Of a stretch of DNA of 64,000 bases, positions 24,519 through 34,720 are shown one piece after another; position 1 is the first letter of the stretch, and each line of letters opens with the position of its first letter. Below the pieces are notes generated by a model that was not told the DNA's origin, did no database searches, and worked only from the letters and a program-made list of their open reading frames with translations. Source of the DNA: Prevotella sp. ne3005. Its GTDB lineage: Bacteria > Bacteroidota > Bacteroidia > Bacteroidales > Bacteroidaceae. The translations under genes were made by a program, and so were the position numbers. The stretch lies in assembly GCF_900110085.1 (NCBI RefSeq), contig NZ_FOCK01000009.1, positions 62,001-126,000 on the forward strand. The letters run 5' to 3'.

Positions 24519-24546
24519 CACATCGGATATTTAAAATTCAAAAGAT

Positions 24547-26211
24547 ATGGCAACAACTATTAAAAGTAGAAAGAAAAATCAACAGAAGTCTGTACCCACA
24601 CTGCTGCAGGCTATTGAGAAGGTGGTGGAACTGGCAGAGGACTCGAAGATGAGCGAGGAGTTCATGCTGAAGGCTGCACCAGAGATCTGTCTGCTGGCAG
24701 AGAGCTTTGGCATTACAGAACGACAGGCTGTGCTGTTCTGCGTCTGTATGGAGAAAGGACCGAGAAGGGTGGATTATGATGATCTGGCCTCGTATCTGGA
24801 TCTGAATAAAATAGGTGTGCTGAGTTATGCCAGTGATATCGATGCCCTGGTGCGTCGCCGTCTGTTGAAGTTCCGTGATGTGAAAGATGAGGATGACTTC
24901 GATATTCCCTCCGTCGTGATCCGCTATCTGAAGCATAACGAGGTGTATCAGTTACCTCAGCGCAAAGGGCTGGACTGTGCTGCGATGTTTGAACTGCTCG
25001 ACCAGTGGTTTGAGGATCTGGATGATGATGCCATCTCGCCCCGTGCCCTTTGTGAAGAACTGCAACAGCTCTTTGAAGATAATCCACAGGTGGGCTTTGT
25101 GAAGCACCTGAAGGAGTATTATCTGAGCGATGAAGATGAGATGATGGTGGCCTTCTTTGCTCATCGGTTGGTGAATCGCGACGATGATGACATCCGCTTT
25201 TGCGATATCGAGGACCTGTATGACAGCAGAGCAGACTTTACCAATGCGAAGAGTGAACTGAGAATAGGGGAGCATAAGTTGCAGGAGAAGAAACTGATTG
25301 AGCATAAGTGTGTGGACGGGCTGGCGGATGTGACCAAATACAAACTGACAGATGCGGCCAAGCGAGATTTGTTGGCTGAGATGAAGATTAATGCTACAGA
25401 GGAGAAACTGGCCGATATGCTGGATGCCAGCAAACTGACAGAGAAGAAATTGTTCTTTCCCAAGGATATTGAGCGACAGGTGGAAGAGCTGGGCAGTTTC
25501 CTGCAGCCTGAGAATTATCAGAAGATTCAAGAGCGTATGAAGGAAAAGGGCTTCCGCTATGGTTTCGCCTGTCTGTTCTATGGTTCCCCCGGTACTGGCA
25601 AGACGGAAACGGTCTATCAGTTGGCTAAAAAGACAGGACGGAATATCATGGTGGTGGATGTGCCGCAGTTGAAGAGTATGTGGGTAGGTCAGAGCGAGAA
25701 GAATGTGAAGGCACTCTTTGACCGCTATCGTGAACAGGTGAGTAAGGCCAAGTTGACACCTATCTTATTATTTAACGAGGCAGACGCCATCATCGGCAAG
25801 CGCAAGAACGGGGCTGAGAATGCGGTCGATAAGATGGAGAACTCGCTGCAGAACATCATCCTGCAGGAGATGGAACAGCTGGATGGCATCATGATTGCCA
25901 CCACGAATCTTCAGCAGAATATGGACAAGGCTTTCGAACGCCGATTCCTCTACAAAATCAAGTTCGAGAAACCGACAGAAGAGGCCCGTGTCAGCATCTG
26001 GCATTCGATGATACCAGACCTCAGCGATCTGGATGTTCACACCTTGGCCTCGAAGTATGACTTCAGTGGTGGTCAGATAGAGAATATCGCCCGCCATTAT
26101 GCCATCGACACCATCCTGCATGGGCAGGCCGAAGATGTGCTCCCTATGCTGATCCGCCACTGCGACAACGAACGCCTTGACGAGACGAACGTGAAAAAGA
26201 TAGGTTTTTAG
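24547..26211 (+). CDS. AAA+ ATPase with N-terminal helical/winged domains
   Basis: A 554-residue protein. Residues 1-320 are helical, with winged-helix-like parts, and strongly acidic. The AAA+ core has Walker [10 protein letters not shown] near residue 345, Walker [11 protein letters not shown] near 410, where asparagine replaces the usual aspartate before the glutamate, sensor 1 in IATTNL and an arginine-finger candidate in [22 protein letters not shown] marks sensor 2. It resembles FtsH/p97-type remodelling ATPases, but no protease domain is present. It has its own island promoter and is followed directly by the thrS promoter. Confidence 0.85.
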   Translation: MATTIKSRKKNQQKSVPTLLQAIEKVVELAEDSKMSEEFMLKAAPEICLLAESFGITERQAVLFCVCMEKGPRRVDYDDLASYLDLNKIGVLSYASDIDALVRRRLLKFRDVKDEDDFDIPSVVIRYLKHNEVYQLPQRKGLDCAAMFELLDQWFEDLDDDAISPRALCEELQQLFEDNPQVGFVKHLKEYYLSDEDEMMVAFFAHRLVNRDDDDIRFCDIEDLYDSRADFTNAKSELRIGEHKLQEKKLIEHKCVDGLADVTKYKLTDAAKRDLLAEMKINATEEKLADMLDASKLTEKKLFFPKDIERQVEELGSFLQPENYQKIQERMKEKGFRYGFACLFYGSPGTGKTETVYQLAKKTGRNIMVVDVPQLKSMWVGQSEKNVKALFDRYREQVSKAKLTPILLFNEADAIIGKRKNGAENAVDKMENSLQNIILQEMEQLDGIMIATTNLQQNMDKAFERRFLYKIKFEKPTEEARVSIWHSMIPDLSDLDVHTLASKYDFSGGQIENIARHYAIDTILHGQAEDVLPMLIRHCDNERLDETNVKKIGF

Positions 26212-26220
26212 GCGGAAAAT

Positions 26221-26251
26221 TTGGTGGTTTCGGTGAAAGTGTGTACCTTTG
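26221..26251 (+). promoter_or_regulatory. thrS promoter
   Basis: TTG at 26221, 20 bases, TACCTTTG at 26244-26251: a full housekeeping consensus 37 bases before the start. Confidence 0.75.
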
Positions 26252-26288
26252 CAGGCAATTTCAAATTCAAACATATATTGTAGATATG

Positions 26289-28232
26289 ATGATTAACATT
26301 ACTTTCCCAGACGGATCTGTTCGTTCGTATGAGCAGGGCGTGACTGGCTATCAGATTGCAGAGAGCATCTCTCCGGCTCTTGCACGCAGCGTTGTAAGCT
26401 GTGGAGTAAACGGTGAGACAGTAGAGTTGAACCGTCCAATTAATGAGGACGCTACCATTGCACTCTACAAGTTTGAAGACGAGCAGGGTAAGCATACCTT
26501 CTGGCATACCTCCGCCCACCTGTTGGCAGAGGCTTTGCAGGAGTTGTATCCTGGCATTCAGTTCGGTTTCGGACCTGCTGTCGAGAATGGCTTCTTCTAT
26601 GATGTCTTGCTGAAAGATGGTGAGATGATCAAGGAGAGCGATTTCCCCAAGATTGAGGCTAAGATGAAGGAACTGGCTGGCAAGAAAGAGCCTGTGGTTC
26701 GTCGTGAGGTACCTAAGGCTGAGGCCCTGAAGCAGTTTGCTGAGTGGGGACAGACCTATAAGTGCGAGCACATCGACCAGGATCTAGAAGACGGTTCCAT
26801 CACAACCTATACACAGGGTAACTTCACTGACCTCTGTCGTGGTCCGCACCTCGTGGATACAGGCGAGATCAAGGCTGTGAAGCTGACCTCTGTGGCTGGT
26901 GCTTTCTGGCGTGGAGATGCCAGTCGTGAGCAGATGCAGCGTTTGTATGGTATCTCTTTCCCAAAGAAGAAGATGCTCGACGAGTATCTGGAGATGCTGG
27001 AGGAGGCTAAAAAGCGCGACCACCGTAAAATCGGTAAGGAGATGGAACTCTTCATGTTCTCAGATAAGGTAGGTAAGGGCCTGCCCATCTGGTTGCCGAA
27101 GGGTACGGAACTGCGCTTGCGTTTGCAGGATCACTTGCGTAAGGTTCAGAAAAGATTTGGTTATCAGGAGGTTATTACTCCGCATATTGGCTCAAAGAAC
27201 CTCTATGTTACCTCTGGTCACTATGCCCATTACGGCAAGGATTCGTTCCAACCCATCCATACACCTGAGGAGGATGAGGAGTACATGCTGAAGCCAATGA
27301 ACTGTCCTCACCACTGTGAAATTTTTGCTTGGAAGCCTCGTTCATATCGTGACCTGCCGCTACGTATTGCTGAGTTTGGTACCGTTTACCGTTATGAACA
27401 GAGTGGTGAGTTGCATGGACTGACTCGTGTGCGTTCGTTCACTCAAGATGATGCCCACCTGTTCTGCCGTCCAGACCAGGTGAAGCAGGAGTTCCTGAAT
27501 GTGATGGACATTATCGGCATCGTGTTGACAGCCTTTGGATTCAACTTTGAGGCTCAGATTTCGCTGCGTGATCCTAACGACCACGATAAGTATGTTGGTA
27601 CTGACGAAGATTGGGCACTGGCCGAGAAGGCTATTGTTGAGGCTTGTCAGGAGAAAGGACTGCCTGCCAAGGTTGAATACGGTGAGGCCGCTTTCTATGG
27701 TCCTAAACTCGACTTCATGATTAAGGACGCTATTGGCCGTCGTTGGCAGTTGGGCACTATTCAGGTGGACTATAACCTGCCTAAGCGCTTCCAGTTGGAA
27801 TATACCGACGAGGACAATACGAAGAAGACACCTGTGATGATCCATCGTGCACCGTTCGGTTCACTGGAGCGCTTCTGTGCTGTGCTGATTGAGCATACCT
27901 CAGGTCACTTCCCCCTTTGGCTCACACCAGACCAGGTGGCTATCTTGCCGCTTTCTGAGAAGTACAACGACTATGCTCAGGAGGTTGCCAAGAAATTTGA
28001 TCTGGGTGGCGTTCGTGCTACCATCGATCTGCGCAATGAGAAGCTGGGTCGTAAGATTCGCGACAACGAGTTGAAGCGTATTCCCTATATGGTAATTGTA
28101 GGCGAGAAAGAGCAGGCTGACGGAACGGTCGCCGTTCGTCCTCAGGGTGGTGGTGAACAGAGTGTCATGACTATTCAGGAGTTTATCGATGAGGTGAACG
28201 CTCGTGTCGCTGAAATGACGAAAGACTTTTAG
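26289..28232 (+). CDS. thrS: Threonine--tRNA ligase
   Basis: This 647-residue enzyme charges tRNA-Thr. It has the complete bacterial domain order: TGS domain ([17 protein letters not shown]), the editing domain with [11 protein letters not shown] near residue 73, class II motif 2 ([18 protein letters not shown]), zinc ligands in NCPHHCEIF and at later histidines, motif 3 near 520 ([11 protein letters not shown]), and a C-terminal anticodon-binding domain. The frame is open to 26241, but that lies in the promoter. Adjacent ATGs at 26286 and 26289 are both possible; 26289 gives the usual family start. Confidence 0.97.
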   Translation: MINITFPDGSVRSYEQGVTGYQIAESISPALARSVVSCGVNGETVELNRPINEDATIALYKFEDEQGKHTFWHTSAHLLAEALQELYPGIQFGFGPAVENGFFYDVLLKDGEMIKESDFPKIEAKMKELAGKKEPVVRREVPKAEALKQFAEWGQTYKCEHIDQDLEDGSITTYTQGNFTDLCRGPHLVDTGEIKAVKLTSVAGAFWRGDASREQMQRLYGISFPKKKMLDEYLEMLEEAKKRDHRKIGKEMELFMFSDKVGKGLPIWLPKGTELRLRLQDHLRKVQKRFGYQEVITPHIGSKNLYVTSGHYAHYGKDSFQPIHTPEEDEEYMLKPMNCPHHCEIFAWKPRSYRDLPLRIAEFGTVYRYEQSGELHGLTRVRSFTQDDAHLFCRPDQVKQEFLNVMDIIGIVLTAFGFNFEAQISLRDPNDHDKYVGTDEDWALAEKAIVEACQEKGLPAKVEYGEAAFYGPKLDFMIKDAIGRRWQLGTIQVDYNLPKRFQLEYTDEDNTKKTPVMIHRAPFGSLERFCAVLIEHTSGHFPLWLTPDQVAILPLSEKYNDYAQEVAKKFDLGGVRATIDLRNEKLGRKIRDNELKRIPYMVIVGEKEQADGTVAVRPQGGGEQSVMTIQEFIDEVNARVAEMTKDF

Positions 28233-28244
28233 CTTTTAACTTTG

Positions 28245-28354
28245 AGCTTTGAGCTTTATGATTTGCTAATGATGGAATGGTATAAAATCATAGCATTATA
28301 TGGGTTTATTGTTAAATTTATATAAATGTTATCATAAAGTTTAAAGCTCAAAGC
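28245..28354. repeat. Inverted repeat between thrS and infC
   Basis: CTTTGAGCTTTA near 28250 pairs with TAAAGCTCAAAG near 28340, about 75 bases apart, and each arm is followed or preceded by partial copies of the same word. It could form a long leader structure, or be a simple-sequence repeat. Confidence 0.55.
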
Positions 28355-28375
28355 TTAATGTTCAAAGAAAAATAG

Positions 28376-28383
28376 TAATTTTG
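28376..28383 (+). promoter_or_regulatory. infC operon -7 element
   Basis: TAATTTTG lies 25 bases before the infC ATG, so the initiation-factor/ribosomal-protein run can be transcribed apart from thrS. Confidence 0.6.
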
Positions 28384-28408
28384 CACCCGATTTTCTAAAA
28401 AACAGTTG

Positions 28409-29119
28409 ATGAAGAATGACAAATTGAAGAATCAGTACCGAATCAACGAACAGATTCGAGTACGTGAAGTTCGCATCGTAGGCGATGATGGCTCGTCTGT
28501 TGTTCCTACCCGTGATGCTCTTAACATGGCCCGCGAACAGGGCGTGGATCTCGTAGAGATTTCCCCTAACGCTAATCCGCCCGTTTGTCGTCTTATCGAC
28601 TACTCCAAGTTCCTTTACCAGCAGAAGAAGCGCCAGAAGGAAATGAAGGCCAAGCAGGTGAAGGTGGAGGTTAAGGAAATTCGCTTTGGTCCCCAGACCG
28701 ATGAGCACGACTATCAGTTCAAGCTCAAGCATGCCAAGGAGTTCTTGGAGGAAGGCAATAAGGTTAGAGCCTATGTATTCTTCCGCGGACGCTCCATCCT
28801 GTTTAAAGAGCAGGGCGAGGTATTGCTGCTGCGTTTCGCAAATGATCTTGAGGAGGTAGGAAAGGTTGAGGGTATGCCTTCTCTCGAAGGAAAGAAGATG
28901 TTCCTCTACCTGGCTCCTAAGAAGGCAGGTGAGAAGAAGAAGAGTCAGCAGGCTCGTGACCGTGAGGCTGCAGAGGCCGAGGCTAAGGAAGCCAAGAAGG
29001 CACAGCAGGAAAAGGTTGCTGAGGCAGGTGCAGAGATACCCGCCAACGGTGGTCTCTTTGCCAATGCCAAGATTAGTGCCGATGCCCTGAAGAAACTGAC
29101 TGAGGATCAGGAAGGGTAA
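28409..29119 (+). CDS. infC: Translation initiation factor IF-3
   Basis: A 236-residue protein with the IF-3 N-domain ([20 protein letters not shown]), the linker region and C-domain ([20 protein letters not shown]). IF-3 binds the 30S subunit and checks the start codon. Residues 175-236 are a Lys/Ala/Glu-rich extension beyond the usual length of about 175, a feature of this group. The ATG at 28409 is preceded by an in-frame TTG. rpmI and rplT follow, the classic arrangement. Confidence 0.97.
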   Translation: MKNDKLKNQYRINEQIRVREVRIVGDDGSSVVPTRDALNMAREQGVDLVEISPNANPPVCRLIDYSKFLYQQKKRQKEMKAKQVKVEVKEIRFGPQTDEHDYQFKLKHAKEFLEEGNKVRAYVFFRGRSILFKEQGEVLLLRFANDLEEVGKVEGMPSLEGKKMFLYLAPKKAGEKKKSQQARDREAAEAEAKEAKKAQQEKVAEAGAEIPANGGLFANAKISADALKKLTEDQEG

Positions 29120-29204
29120 TGTAAAAAAGAAAAGAAAAAGAAGACGGCGCGCCCGGTATATGCGTTGCCGCCGATTATTAATAACAATTTAAATATTTAA
29201 AACA

Positions 29205-29402
29205 ATGCCAAAAGTAAAGACAAACTCCGGTGCCAAGAAGAGATTCTCATTCACCGGTACAGGTAAGGTAAAGAGACGTCACGCTTACCACAGCCACATT
29301 CTGACAAAGAAGACCAAGAAGCAGAAGCGCAACTTGGTAGGTACAACAATCGTTGATCCGTCAAACATGAAGCAGGTACGTGACCTGTTGTGTCTCCGTT
29401 AA
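29205..29402 (+). CDS. rpmI: 50S ribosomal protein L35
   Basis: A 65-residue basic protein, [20 protein letters not shown] at the start and KRHAYH-like residues after it, matching L35 at the usual length. It is 85 bases downstream of infC and 33 bases before rplT. Confidence 0.97.
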   Translation: MPKVKTNSGAKKRFSFTGTGKVKRRHAYHSHILTKKTKKQKRNLVGTTIVDPSNMKQVRDLLCLR

Positions 29403-29435
29403 ACCTATTGTCGAACATTTTAAAGTAGAAAAACT

Positions 29436-29780
29436 ATGCCAAGAAGTGTAAACAACGTTGCCTCAAGAGCAAAGCGTAAGAGTATTTTGAAGCTTACCCG
29501 CGGTTACTTCGGTGCCCGCAAGAATGTTTGGACAGTAGCCAAGAACACATGGGAAAAAGGTCTTACCTATGCCTATCGTGACCGTCGTAATAAGAAGCGC
29601 AACTTCCGTGCCCTGTGGATCCAGCGTATCAACGCTGCCGCTCGTCAGGAGGGTATGAGCTACTCAGTATTCATGGGTAACCTTGCTAAGGCAGGTATCG
29701 AGATTAACCGTAAGGTGCTCGCTGACCTGGCCATGAACAATCCCGAGGCTTTCAAGGCCATCGTGGAGAAGGTCAAGTAA
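29436..29780 (+). CDS. rplT: 50S ribosomal protein L20
   Basis: A 114-residue basic protein with the L20 signature ([20 protein letters not shown], then [19 protein letters not shown]). L20 is needed early in 50S assembly and in many bacteria represses its own operon; no matching leader structure is obvious here. A strong bidirectional terminator follows. Confidence 0.97.
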   Translation: MPRSVNNVASRAKRKSILKLTRGYFGARKNVWTVAKNTWEKGLTYAYRDRRNKKRNFRALWIQRINAAARQEGMSYSVFMGNLAKAGIEINRKVLADLAMNNPEAFKAIVEKVK

Positions 29781-29804
29781 AGAAGATAAGTCTTTAAAAC
29801 GAGA

Positions 29805-29834
29805 AATCCTCCCCAACTGGGGAGGATTTTTTTA
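29805..29834. terminator. Bidirectional terminator between rplT and tex
   Basis: AATCCTCCCC and GGGGAGGATT form a ten-pair stem with an AACT loop and a T-run, serving both converging genes. Confidence 0.9.
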
Positions 29835-31997
29835 TTTCAGGGAGAGAGAAATACGATGGCGACGATGGTCGACCTCAATGACACGCACCTTGAGGTGTTG
29901 GTGGAGCTTCACCACATCGGAGGGATGGGCGATGCGACGGTTTGCCATCTGCGAGATATGGATGAGTCCGTCTTGATGGACACCGATATCAACAAAAGCT
30001 CCGAAGTTGGTGATGTTGGTCACGATGCCAGGAAGGATCATGCCTTCTACCAGATCGTCGATGGTGTTGACATTCTTATCGAACTCAAACTCTTCTAACT
30101 GTTCACGCGGGTCTCGACCAGGTTTTTCCAACTCCTGCATGATGTCGGTGAGAGTGGGGATTCCTATCTCGGAGGTGACGTAGCGTTTGATGTCAATAGC
30201 CTCGCGCTTCTCTTTGTTGTTGATAAGGTCGGCTACGGAACAACCCTGATCTTTGGCCATCTGCTCAACAACAGCATAACTCTCCGGATGAACGGCAGAG
30301 TTGTCGAGTGGGTTCTTGGCGTTGGGAATACGAAGAAAACCTGCACATTGCTGGTAGGCTGAAGGTCCAAGGCGTGGCACTTTCTTCAGTTGAGCGCGAG
30401 AGGTGAATGCTCCATTCTCTTTCCTATAATCCACGATGTTCTTGGCAAGGGTCGGTCCAAGACCACTGACATACATCAGCAGATGTTGGGAGGCTGTGTT
30501 GAGGTTGACGCCAACGAGGTTGACACAGCTCTCAACAGTCTGATCTAGGGAATGTTTGAGCTTTGTCTGGTCTACATCGTGCTGATACTGTCCCACGCCA
30601 ATACTCTTGGGGTCGATCTTGACCAATTCTGCCAACGGGTCCATAAGTCTACGACCAATGGAGACTGCACCGCGGACAGTGACATCCTCATTAGGAAATT
30701 CATCGCGGGCAATCTTGGAGGCAGAATAGACGGAAGCCCCATCTTCGCTGACAGTAAAGATCTGAGGCTTGGGTGACTCGTCTTTTTTCTTGGTATCGAT
30801 ATTATAGCGGCCTGCCAAAACATCCTTGATGAAATCATTAGTTTCACGACTGGCAGTGCCATTTCCTATGGAGATAGCTTCAATCTTGTATTTCTGAATC
30901 ATCTTCTGAATGGCGATGGCCGACTCTGTGCGCTTGTTGACAGGCGGGTGGGGGAAAATGGCTTCATGGTGGAGCAGATTACCCTGTGCATCGAGACAAA
31001 CCACCTTGCAACCAGTTCGGAATCCTGGGTCGACGCCCATGACCCGTTTCTGACCTAGGGGTGCACCAAGCAGTAGTTGGCGCAGGTTCTCTGCAAAAAC
31101 GTGGATGGCTTCTTCATCGGCCTTCTCCTTGCTAAGGGCTGCAAACTCTGTCTCGATAGCAGGCTTGAGCAACCGCTTGTAACCATCTTCAATGGCATCG
31201 GCCACGAGTTGTCCACAAGGGGTGTTTCCATAGACATAGTGGCGCTTCAGACGTTCTGTGGCTTCTTCGTCATCAGGAGAGATGCTGATACGGAGGACGC
31301 CTTCACTCTCACCACGACGCATGGCCAGCAGACGATGGGAAGAACAGCGTTTCAGAGGTTCTTCCCAATCGAAGTAATCGCTGTATTTGGCAGCCTCGTC
31401 GCTATCGGCCTTGGATTTGACCACTTTAGAAGTTATGAATGCCTGACGACTGAAAGCATTGCGGAGTTGCTGACGGGAACGCTCGTCTTCGCTGACGGTC
31501 TCGGCAATGATGTCCTGTGCCCCCTTGAGTGCCATATCTGCATCCTTCACATCGCCTTTTACGAAACGTTCTGCAGCCCTTTCCGGATCACGTTCGCGCT
31601 GAATCATAAGGATGTTGGCCAGAGGCTCCAATCCCAGTTCACGGGCCACCTGAGCACGGGTACGGCGTTTGGGCTTGTAGGGGAGATAGATGTCTTCCAA
31701 CTCTGTCGTGTCCCAGCAATCGTGGATTCGCTTTTCCAATTCTGGCGTCATCTTCCCAAGGTCGGTGATGGTCTTCGTGACAGTCTCTTTTCGCTTCTGT
31801 ATCTCCTGTAGTTTCTCGTATCGGTCGCTGATGGCGGCTATCTGTACCTCGTCGAGCCCTCCTGTACGTTCCTTGCGGTAACGGGAGATAAACGGGATGG
31901 TACAGCCTTCCTCCAACAATGCGATGGTGGCACCTACGGCCCGTTCCTGAAGGTTCAGGGCGCTGGCAATCAGTTGCGCGAAGATATTCTTTTCCAT
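29832..31997 (-). CDS. tex: Tex-family RNA-binding protein
   Basis: A 721-residue protein with the Tex domain order: N-terminal helical region (CTIPFISRYRKERTGGLDE), YqgF/RNase H-like domain (KRVMGVDPGFRTGCK), helix-hairpin-helix region (YVSGLGPTLAKNIVDYRKE), and a C-terminal S1 domain (GIVTNITNFGAFVDIGVHQD). Tex binds nucleic acid and is linked to transcription fidelity and stress in other bacteria. The frame is open to 32048, but MEKNIFAQLIASAL at 31997 is the usual start. Confidence 0.93.
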   Translation of the reverse strand: MEKNIFAQLIASALNLQERAVGATIALLEEGCTIPFISRYRKERTGGLDEVQIAAISDRYEKLQEIQKRKETVTKTITDLGKMTPELEKRIHDCWDTTELEDIYLPYKPKRRTRAQVARELGLEPLANILMIQRERDPERAAERFVKGDVKDADMALKGAQDIIAETVSEDERSRQQLRNAFSRQAFITSKVVKSKADSDEAAKYSDYFDWEEPLKRCSSHRLLAMRRGESEGVLRISISPDDEEATERLKRHYVYGNTPCGQLVADAIEDGYKRLLKPAIETEFAALSKEKADEEAIHVFAENLRQLLLGAPLGQKRVMGVDPGFRTGCKVVCLDAQGNLLHHEAIFPHPPVNKRTESAIAIQKMIQKYKIEAISIGNGTASRETNDFIKDVLAGRYNIDTKKKDESPKPQIFTVSEDGASVYSASKIARDEFPNEDVTVRGAVSIGRRLMDPLAELVKIDPKSIGVGQYQHDVDQTKLKHSLDQTVESCVNLVGVNLNTASQHLLMYVSGLGPTLAKNIVDYRKENGAFTSRAQLKKVPRLGPSAYQQCAGFLRIPNAKNPLDNSAVHPESYAVVEQMAKDQGCSVADLINNKEKREAIDIKRYVTSEIGIPTLTDIMQELEKPGRDPREQLEEFEFDKNVNTIDDLVEGMILPGIVTNITNFGAFVDIGVHQDGLIHISQMANRRIAHPSDVVKLHQHLKVRVIEVDHRRHRISLSLK

Positions 31998-32058
31998 ATG
32001 TATGCCTATTAATTCGTTAATTTGTGTGCAAAAATAATGTATTTTCATGAGAAATTAG

Positions 32059-32066
32059 TACTTTTG
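32059..32066 (+). promoter_or_regulatory. -7 element for the LolA-like gene
   Basis: TACTTTTG lies 20 bases before the ATG at 32087, divergent from tex. Confidence 0.6.
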
Positions 32067-32086
32067 CATCTTGAAACTGACAAAAG

Positions 32087-32707
32087 ATGAGAAAAAAAAT
32101 AGTTTTGATGGTGTTGATGCTGCTGACGGTGCTGTGTTCTGTCCATGCGGAGGAGACACCTAATTCCCGTCAAGCGCGTCGTATTTTCAACCAAGCCTAC
32201 CAACAGGTATTCGGAGAACAGGGGGCCACCTTGCACTATGATGTGAATATCACAGGCCTCTACAAGACCAGCGGAACCATCTGGTATAAGGGCAAAAAGA
32301 GCAAGTTCGAAGATGCGAGGATGAAATCTTGGAATGATGGTCAGGTGGTCTACATCATAAAAAAGAGGAAAAAGAATGAGGTGGAGATCCATGATGCCAA
32401 GAACAATAAGTCGGACAAGTATTCGAGCAAGTTCAAGTTTGAGCCAGAGAATTTCGACTATAGTGTCTCTGAAGATCCTAAAGGACTGATGTTGACACTC
32501 AAGGCGAAGAAAGGCAAGAAAGGTATCAAGGAGGTGCGGGCGCTGGTGGAGCGAAAGACGTATAACCCCATCAGTGTGCGTGTCAAGATATCTTTCATCT
32601 GGACGACCATTAAGATCTCCGACTTCAAATCGGGCGATATCACTGACGCGATACTCCGTTTCCCAAGGGAGGACTATCAGGGATATAAATATGTAGACAA
32701 ACGATGA
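32087..32707 (+). CDS. LolA-like periplasmic protein
   Basis: A 206-residue protein with signal peptide (MRKKIVLMVLMLLTVLCSVHAEE). The mature part follows the half-barrel pattern of LolA-type carriers: Y-D-V-N-ITGLYKTSGTIWYKGKKSKFE, alternating strands, and a C-terminal IKISDFKSGDITDAILRFP. LolA carries lipoproteins across the periplasm. The similarity is in pattern only; it may be a relative with another lipid cargo. It overlaps the ABC-F gene by four bases. Confidence 0.65.
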   Translation: MRKKIVLMVLMLLTVLCSVHAEETPNSRQARRIFNQAYQQVFGEQGATLHYDVNITGLYKTSGTIWYKGKKSKFEDARMKSWNDGQVVYIIKKRKKNEVEIHDAKNNKSDKYSSKFKFEPENFDYSVSEDPKGLMLTLKAKKGKKGIKEVRALVERKTYNPISVRVKISFIWTTIKISDFKSGDITDAILRFPREDYQGYKYVDKR

Positions 32708-34710
32708 TTTCAATAGAAGGACTGAGAGTGGAATTTGGCATCAAGCCATTGTTCGTGGATGCGAGTTTTGTCATCAACGACAAGGACCGTATTGCCCTTG
32801 TGGGTAAGAACGGCGCTGGCAAGTCGACGATGCTGAAGATAATATGTGGTCAGCAGAAACCAACGGCTGGCAACGTGAGTGTGCCCAACGACTGCCGTAT
32901 CGGCTATCTGCCCCAGGTGATGATTCTGCAGGATGATACGACTGTTCGCGAGGAGGCCCAGAAAGCCTTTGCCGATATTACGCGGATGAAAGAACGGCTC
33001 GACAAGATGAATCTGGAGCTGGCAGAGCGCACGGACTACGAGAGTGAGAGCTATCTGGCACTGATTGAGAAATACACCACAGAGCATGAGCGCTTCTTGA
33101 TGATGGGTGCTGAAAGTCGCGAGGCAGAACTGGAGCGCACGCTGATGGGACTTGGGTTCCTTCGTACGGACTTTGATCGCCCTACCTCGGAGTTCTCTGG
33201 AGGTTGGCGTATGCGTATCGAACTGGCGAAAATCCTTCTTCAGAAGCCTGATGTGCTGTTGCTCGACGAGCCTACCAACCACCTCGATATCGAGTCGATT
33301 CAGTGGCTGGAGCAGTTCCTGGCTCAGTCGTCGAGTGCTGTCGTCCTTGTGAGTCATGACCGTGCCTTTATAAATAATGTGTCGAACCGCACGCTGGAAA
33401 TCTCTTGCGGGCAGGTGGTCGACTATAAGGTGAAGTACAATGAGTATGTCGTGCTGAGAAAGGAGCGCCGCGAGCAGCAGATAAGGGCCTATGAGAACCA
33501 GCAGAAGGAGATGGCGGATATGAAAGCCTTTATCGAGCGCTTCCGTTATCAGGCTACGAAGGCTGTTCAGGTGCAGCAGAAGATCAAGCAGTTGGAGAAG
33601 ATTGTGCCCATCGAGATCGATGAGGTTGACAACTCTGCAATGCACCTGAAGTTCCCTCCCTGCCTGAGAAGTGGAGACTATCCGATTATCTGCGATGAGG
33701 TGCGTAAGGACTATGGAGCCCACACAGTCTTCGACCATGTGACGCTGACGATTAAGCGAGGCGAGAAAGTGGCCTTCGTGGGTAAGAACGGTGAAGGAAA
33801 GTCCACGCTGGTGAAATGTATCATGGGTGAGATACCCTTTACGGGCCATCTGAAGGTGGGCCATAACATCCAGATTGGCTACTTTGCCCAGAACCAGGCA
33901 CAGTTGCTCGACGAGAATCTCACTGTTTTCCAGACCATCGACAACGTAGCGAAGGGCGAGATCCGTCTGCGTATCAACGATATCCTTGGCGCCTTCATGT
34001 TTGGTGGCGGGGAGTCGGATAAGAAAGTGAAAGTGCTCAGTGGTGGAGAGAGAAGTCGCTTGGCGATGATCCGTCTGCTGTTGGAGCCGGTAAACCTGCT
34101 GATTCTCGACGAGCCTACCAACCATCTCGATATGCCTTCGAAGGATGTACTCAAAGAGGCCATCAAGGCCTTCGACGGTACTGCCATCATCGTGAGTCAC
34201 GACCGTGAGTTCCTTGATGGCTTGGTGACGAAGGTCTATGAGTTTGGAGGCGGCAAGGTGAGAGAGCATCTGGGTGGTATCTACGACTTCCTCCAGGCCA
34301 AGAAGATAAGTGAACTGAACGAACTCGGGCGGAATCAGGCAGAAACCAAGAGTCCCACCCAAGGAAACTCCCAGTTCCCACCGAGGGAACAAATAGTTCC
34401 CACCGTGGGAACAAACAGTTCCCAGCATGGGAACAATCAGGAAACTCTGTCTAAAGCCCTCAACTATGCCGAGCGGAAGGAGCAGCAGAAGCGCAGAAAC
34501 CGCGTGGAGAAGGCTGTCAAGGAGTCGGAGCGCAAGATTGAGAAGATGGAACAGCGGCTGAAGGAGCTCGACGACCTGCTGATGGTTCCTGAAAATGCCT
34601 CCGACATGACCCTTGTGACGGAATACACCTCGACAAAGAAAAGTCTTGACGAAGAGGTGGAACGCTGGGAGAAACTCAGTGAAGAACTCGAAAGTTTAAC
34701 AACAAACTAA
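32704..34710 (+). CDS. ABC-F family ATPase
   Basis: A 668-residue protein with two ABC domains and no membrane part. First domain: Walker A GKNGAGKST near 37, signature EFSGGWRMR, Walker B LLLDEPTNHLD. Second: GKNGEGKST near 360, VLSGGERSR, LLILDEPTNHLD. A charged linker joins them. ABC-F proteins bind the ribosome's E site to relieve stalling or protect from antibiotics; the order resembles Uup/YdiF. A C-terminal coiled coil (600-668) resembles the Uup DNA/RNA-binding tail. Just before it, residues 550-579 are encoded by a 22-base tandem repeat, an odd insertion. Confidence 0.9.
   Translation: MISIEGLRVEFGIKPLFVDASFVINDKDRIALVGKNGAGKSTMLKIICGQQKPTAGNVSVPNDCRIGYLPQVMILQDDTTVREEAQKAFADITRMKERLDKMNLELAERTDYESESYLALIEKYTTEHERFLMMGAESREAELERTLMGLGFLRTDFDRPTSEFSGGWRMRIELAKILLQKPDVLLLDEPTNHLDIESIQWLEQFLAQSSSAVVLVSHDRAFINNVSNRTLEISCGQVVDYKVKYNEYVVLRKERREQQIRAYENQQKEMADMKAFIERFRYQATKAVQVQQKIKQLEKIVPIEIDEVDNSAMHLKFPPCLRSGDYPIICDEVRKDYGAHTVFDHVTLTIKRGEKVAFVGKNGEGKSTLVKCIMGEIPFTGHLKVGHNIQIGYFAQNQAQLLDENLTVFQTIDNVAKGEIRLRINDILGAFMFGGGESDKKVKVLSGGERSRLAMIRLLLEPVNLLILDEPTNHLDMPSKDVLKEAIKAFDGTAIIVSHDREFLDGLVTKVYEFGGGKVREHLGGIYDFLQAKKISELNELGRNQAETKSPTQGNSQFPPREQIVPTVGTNSSQHGNNQETLSKALNYAERKEQQKRRNRVEKAVKESERKIEKMEQRLKELDDLLMVPENASDMTLVTEYTSTKKSLDEEVERWEKLSEELESLTTN
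34352..34439 (+). repeat. 22-base palindromic tandem repeat inside the ABC-F gene
   Basis: Units start at 34352 (degenerate), 34374, 34396 and 34418. The last three are GTTCCCACCGAGGGAAC, GTTCCCACCGTGGGAAC and GTTCCCAGCATGGGAAC plus five bases. As 22 is not a multiple of three, each unit is read in a different frame. Confidence 0.9.
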
Positions 34711-34720
34711 TGATAGATTT

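Noticed and set aside
32710..34428. 572-codon minus-strand frame opposite the ABC-F gene
   Set aside because: The plus strand has all ABC motifs twice; the opposite frame has no domain and no promoter.
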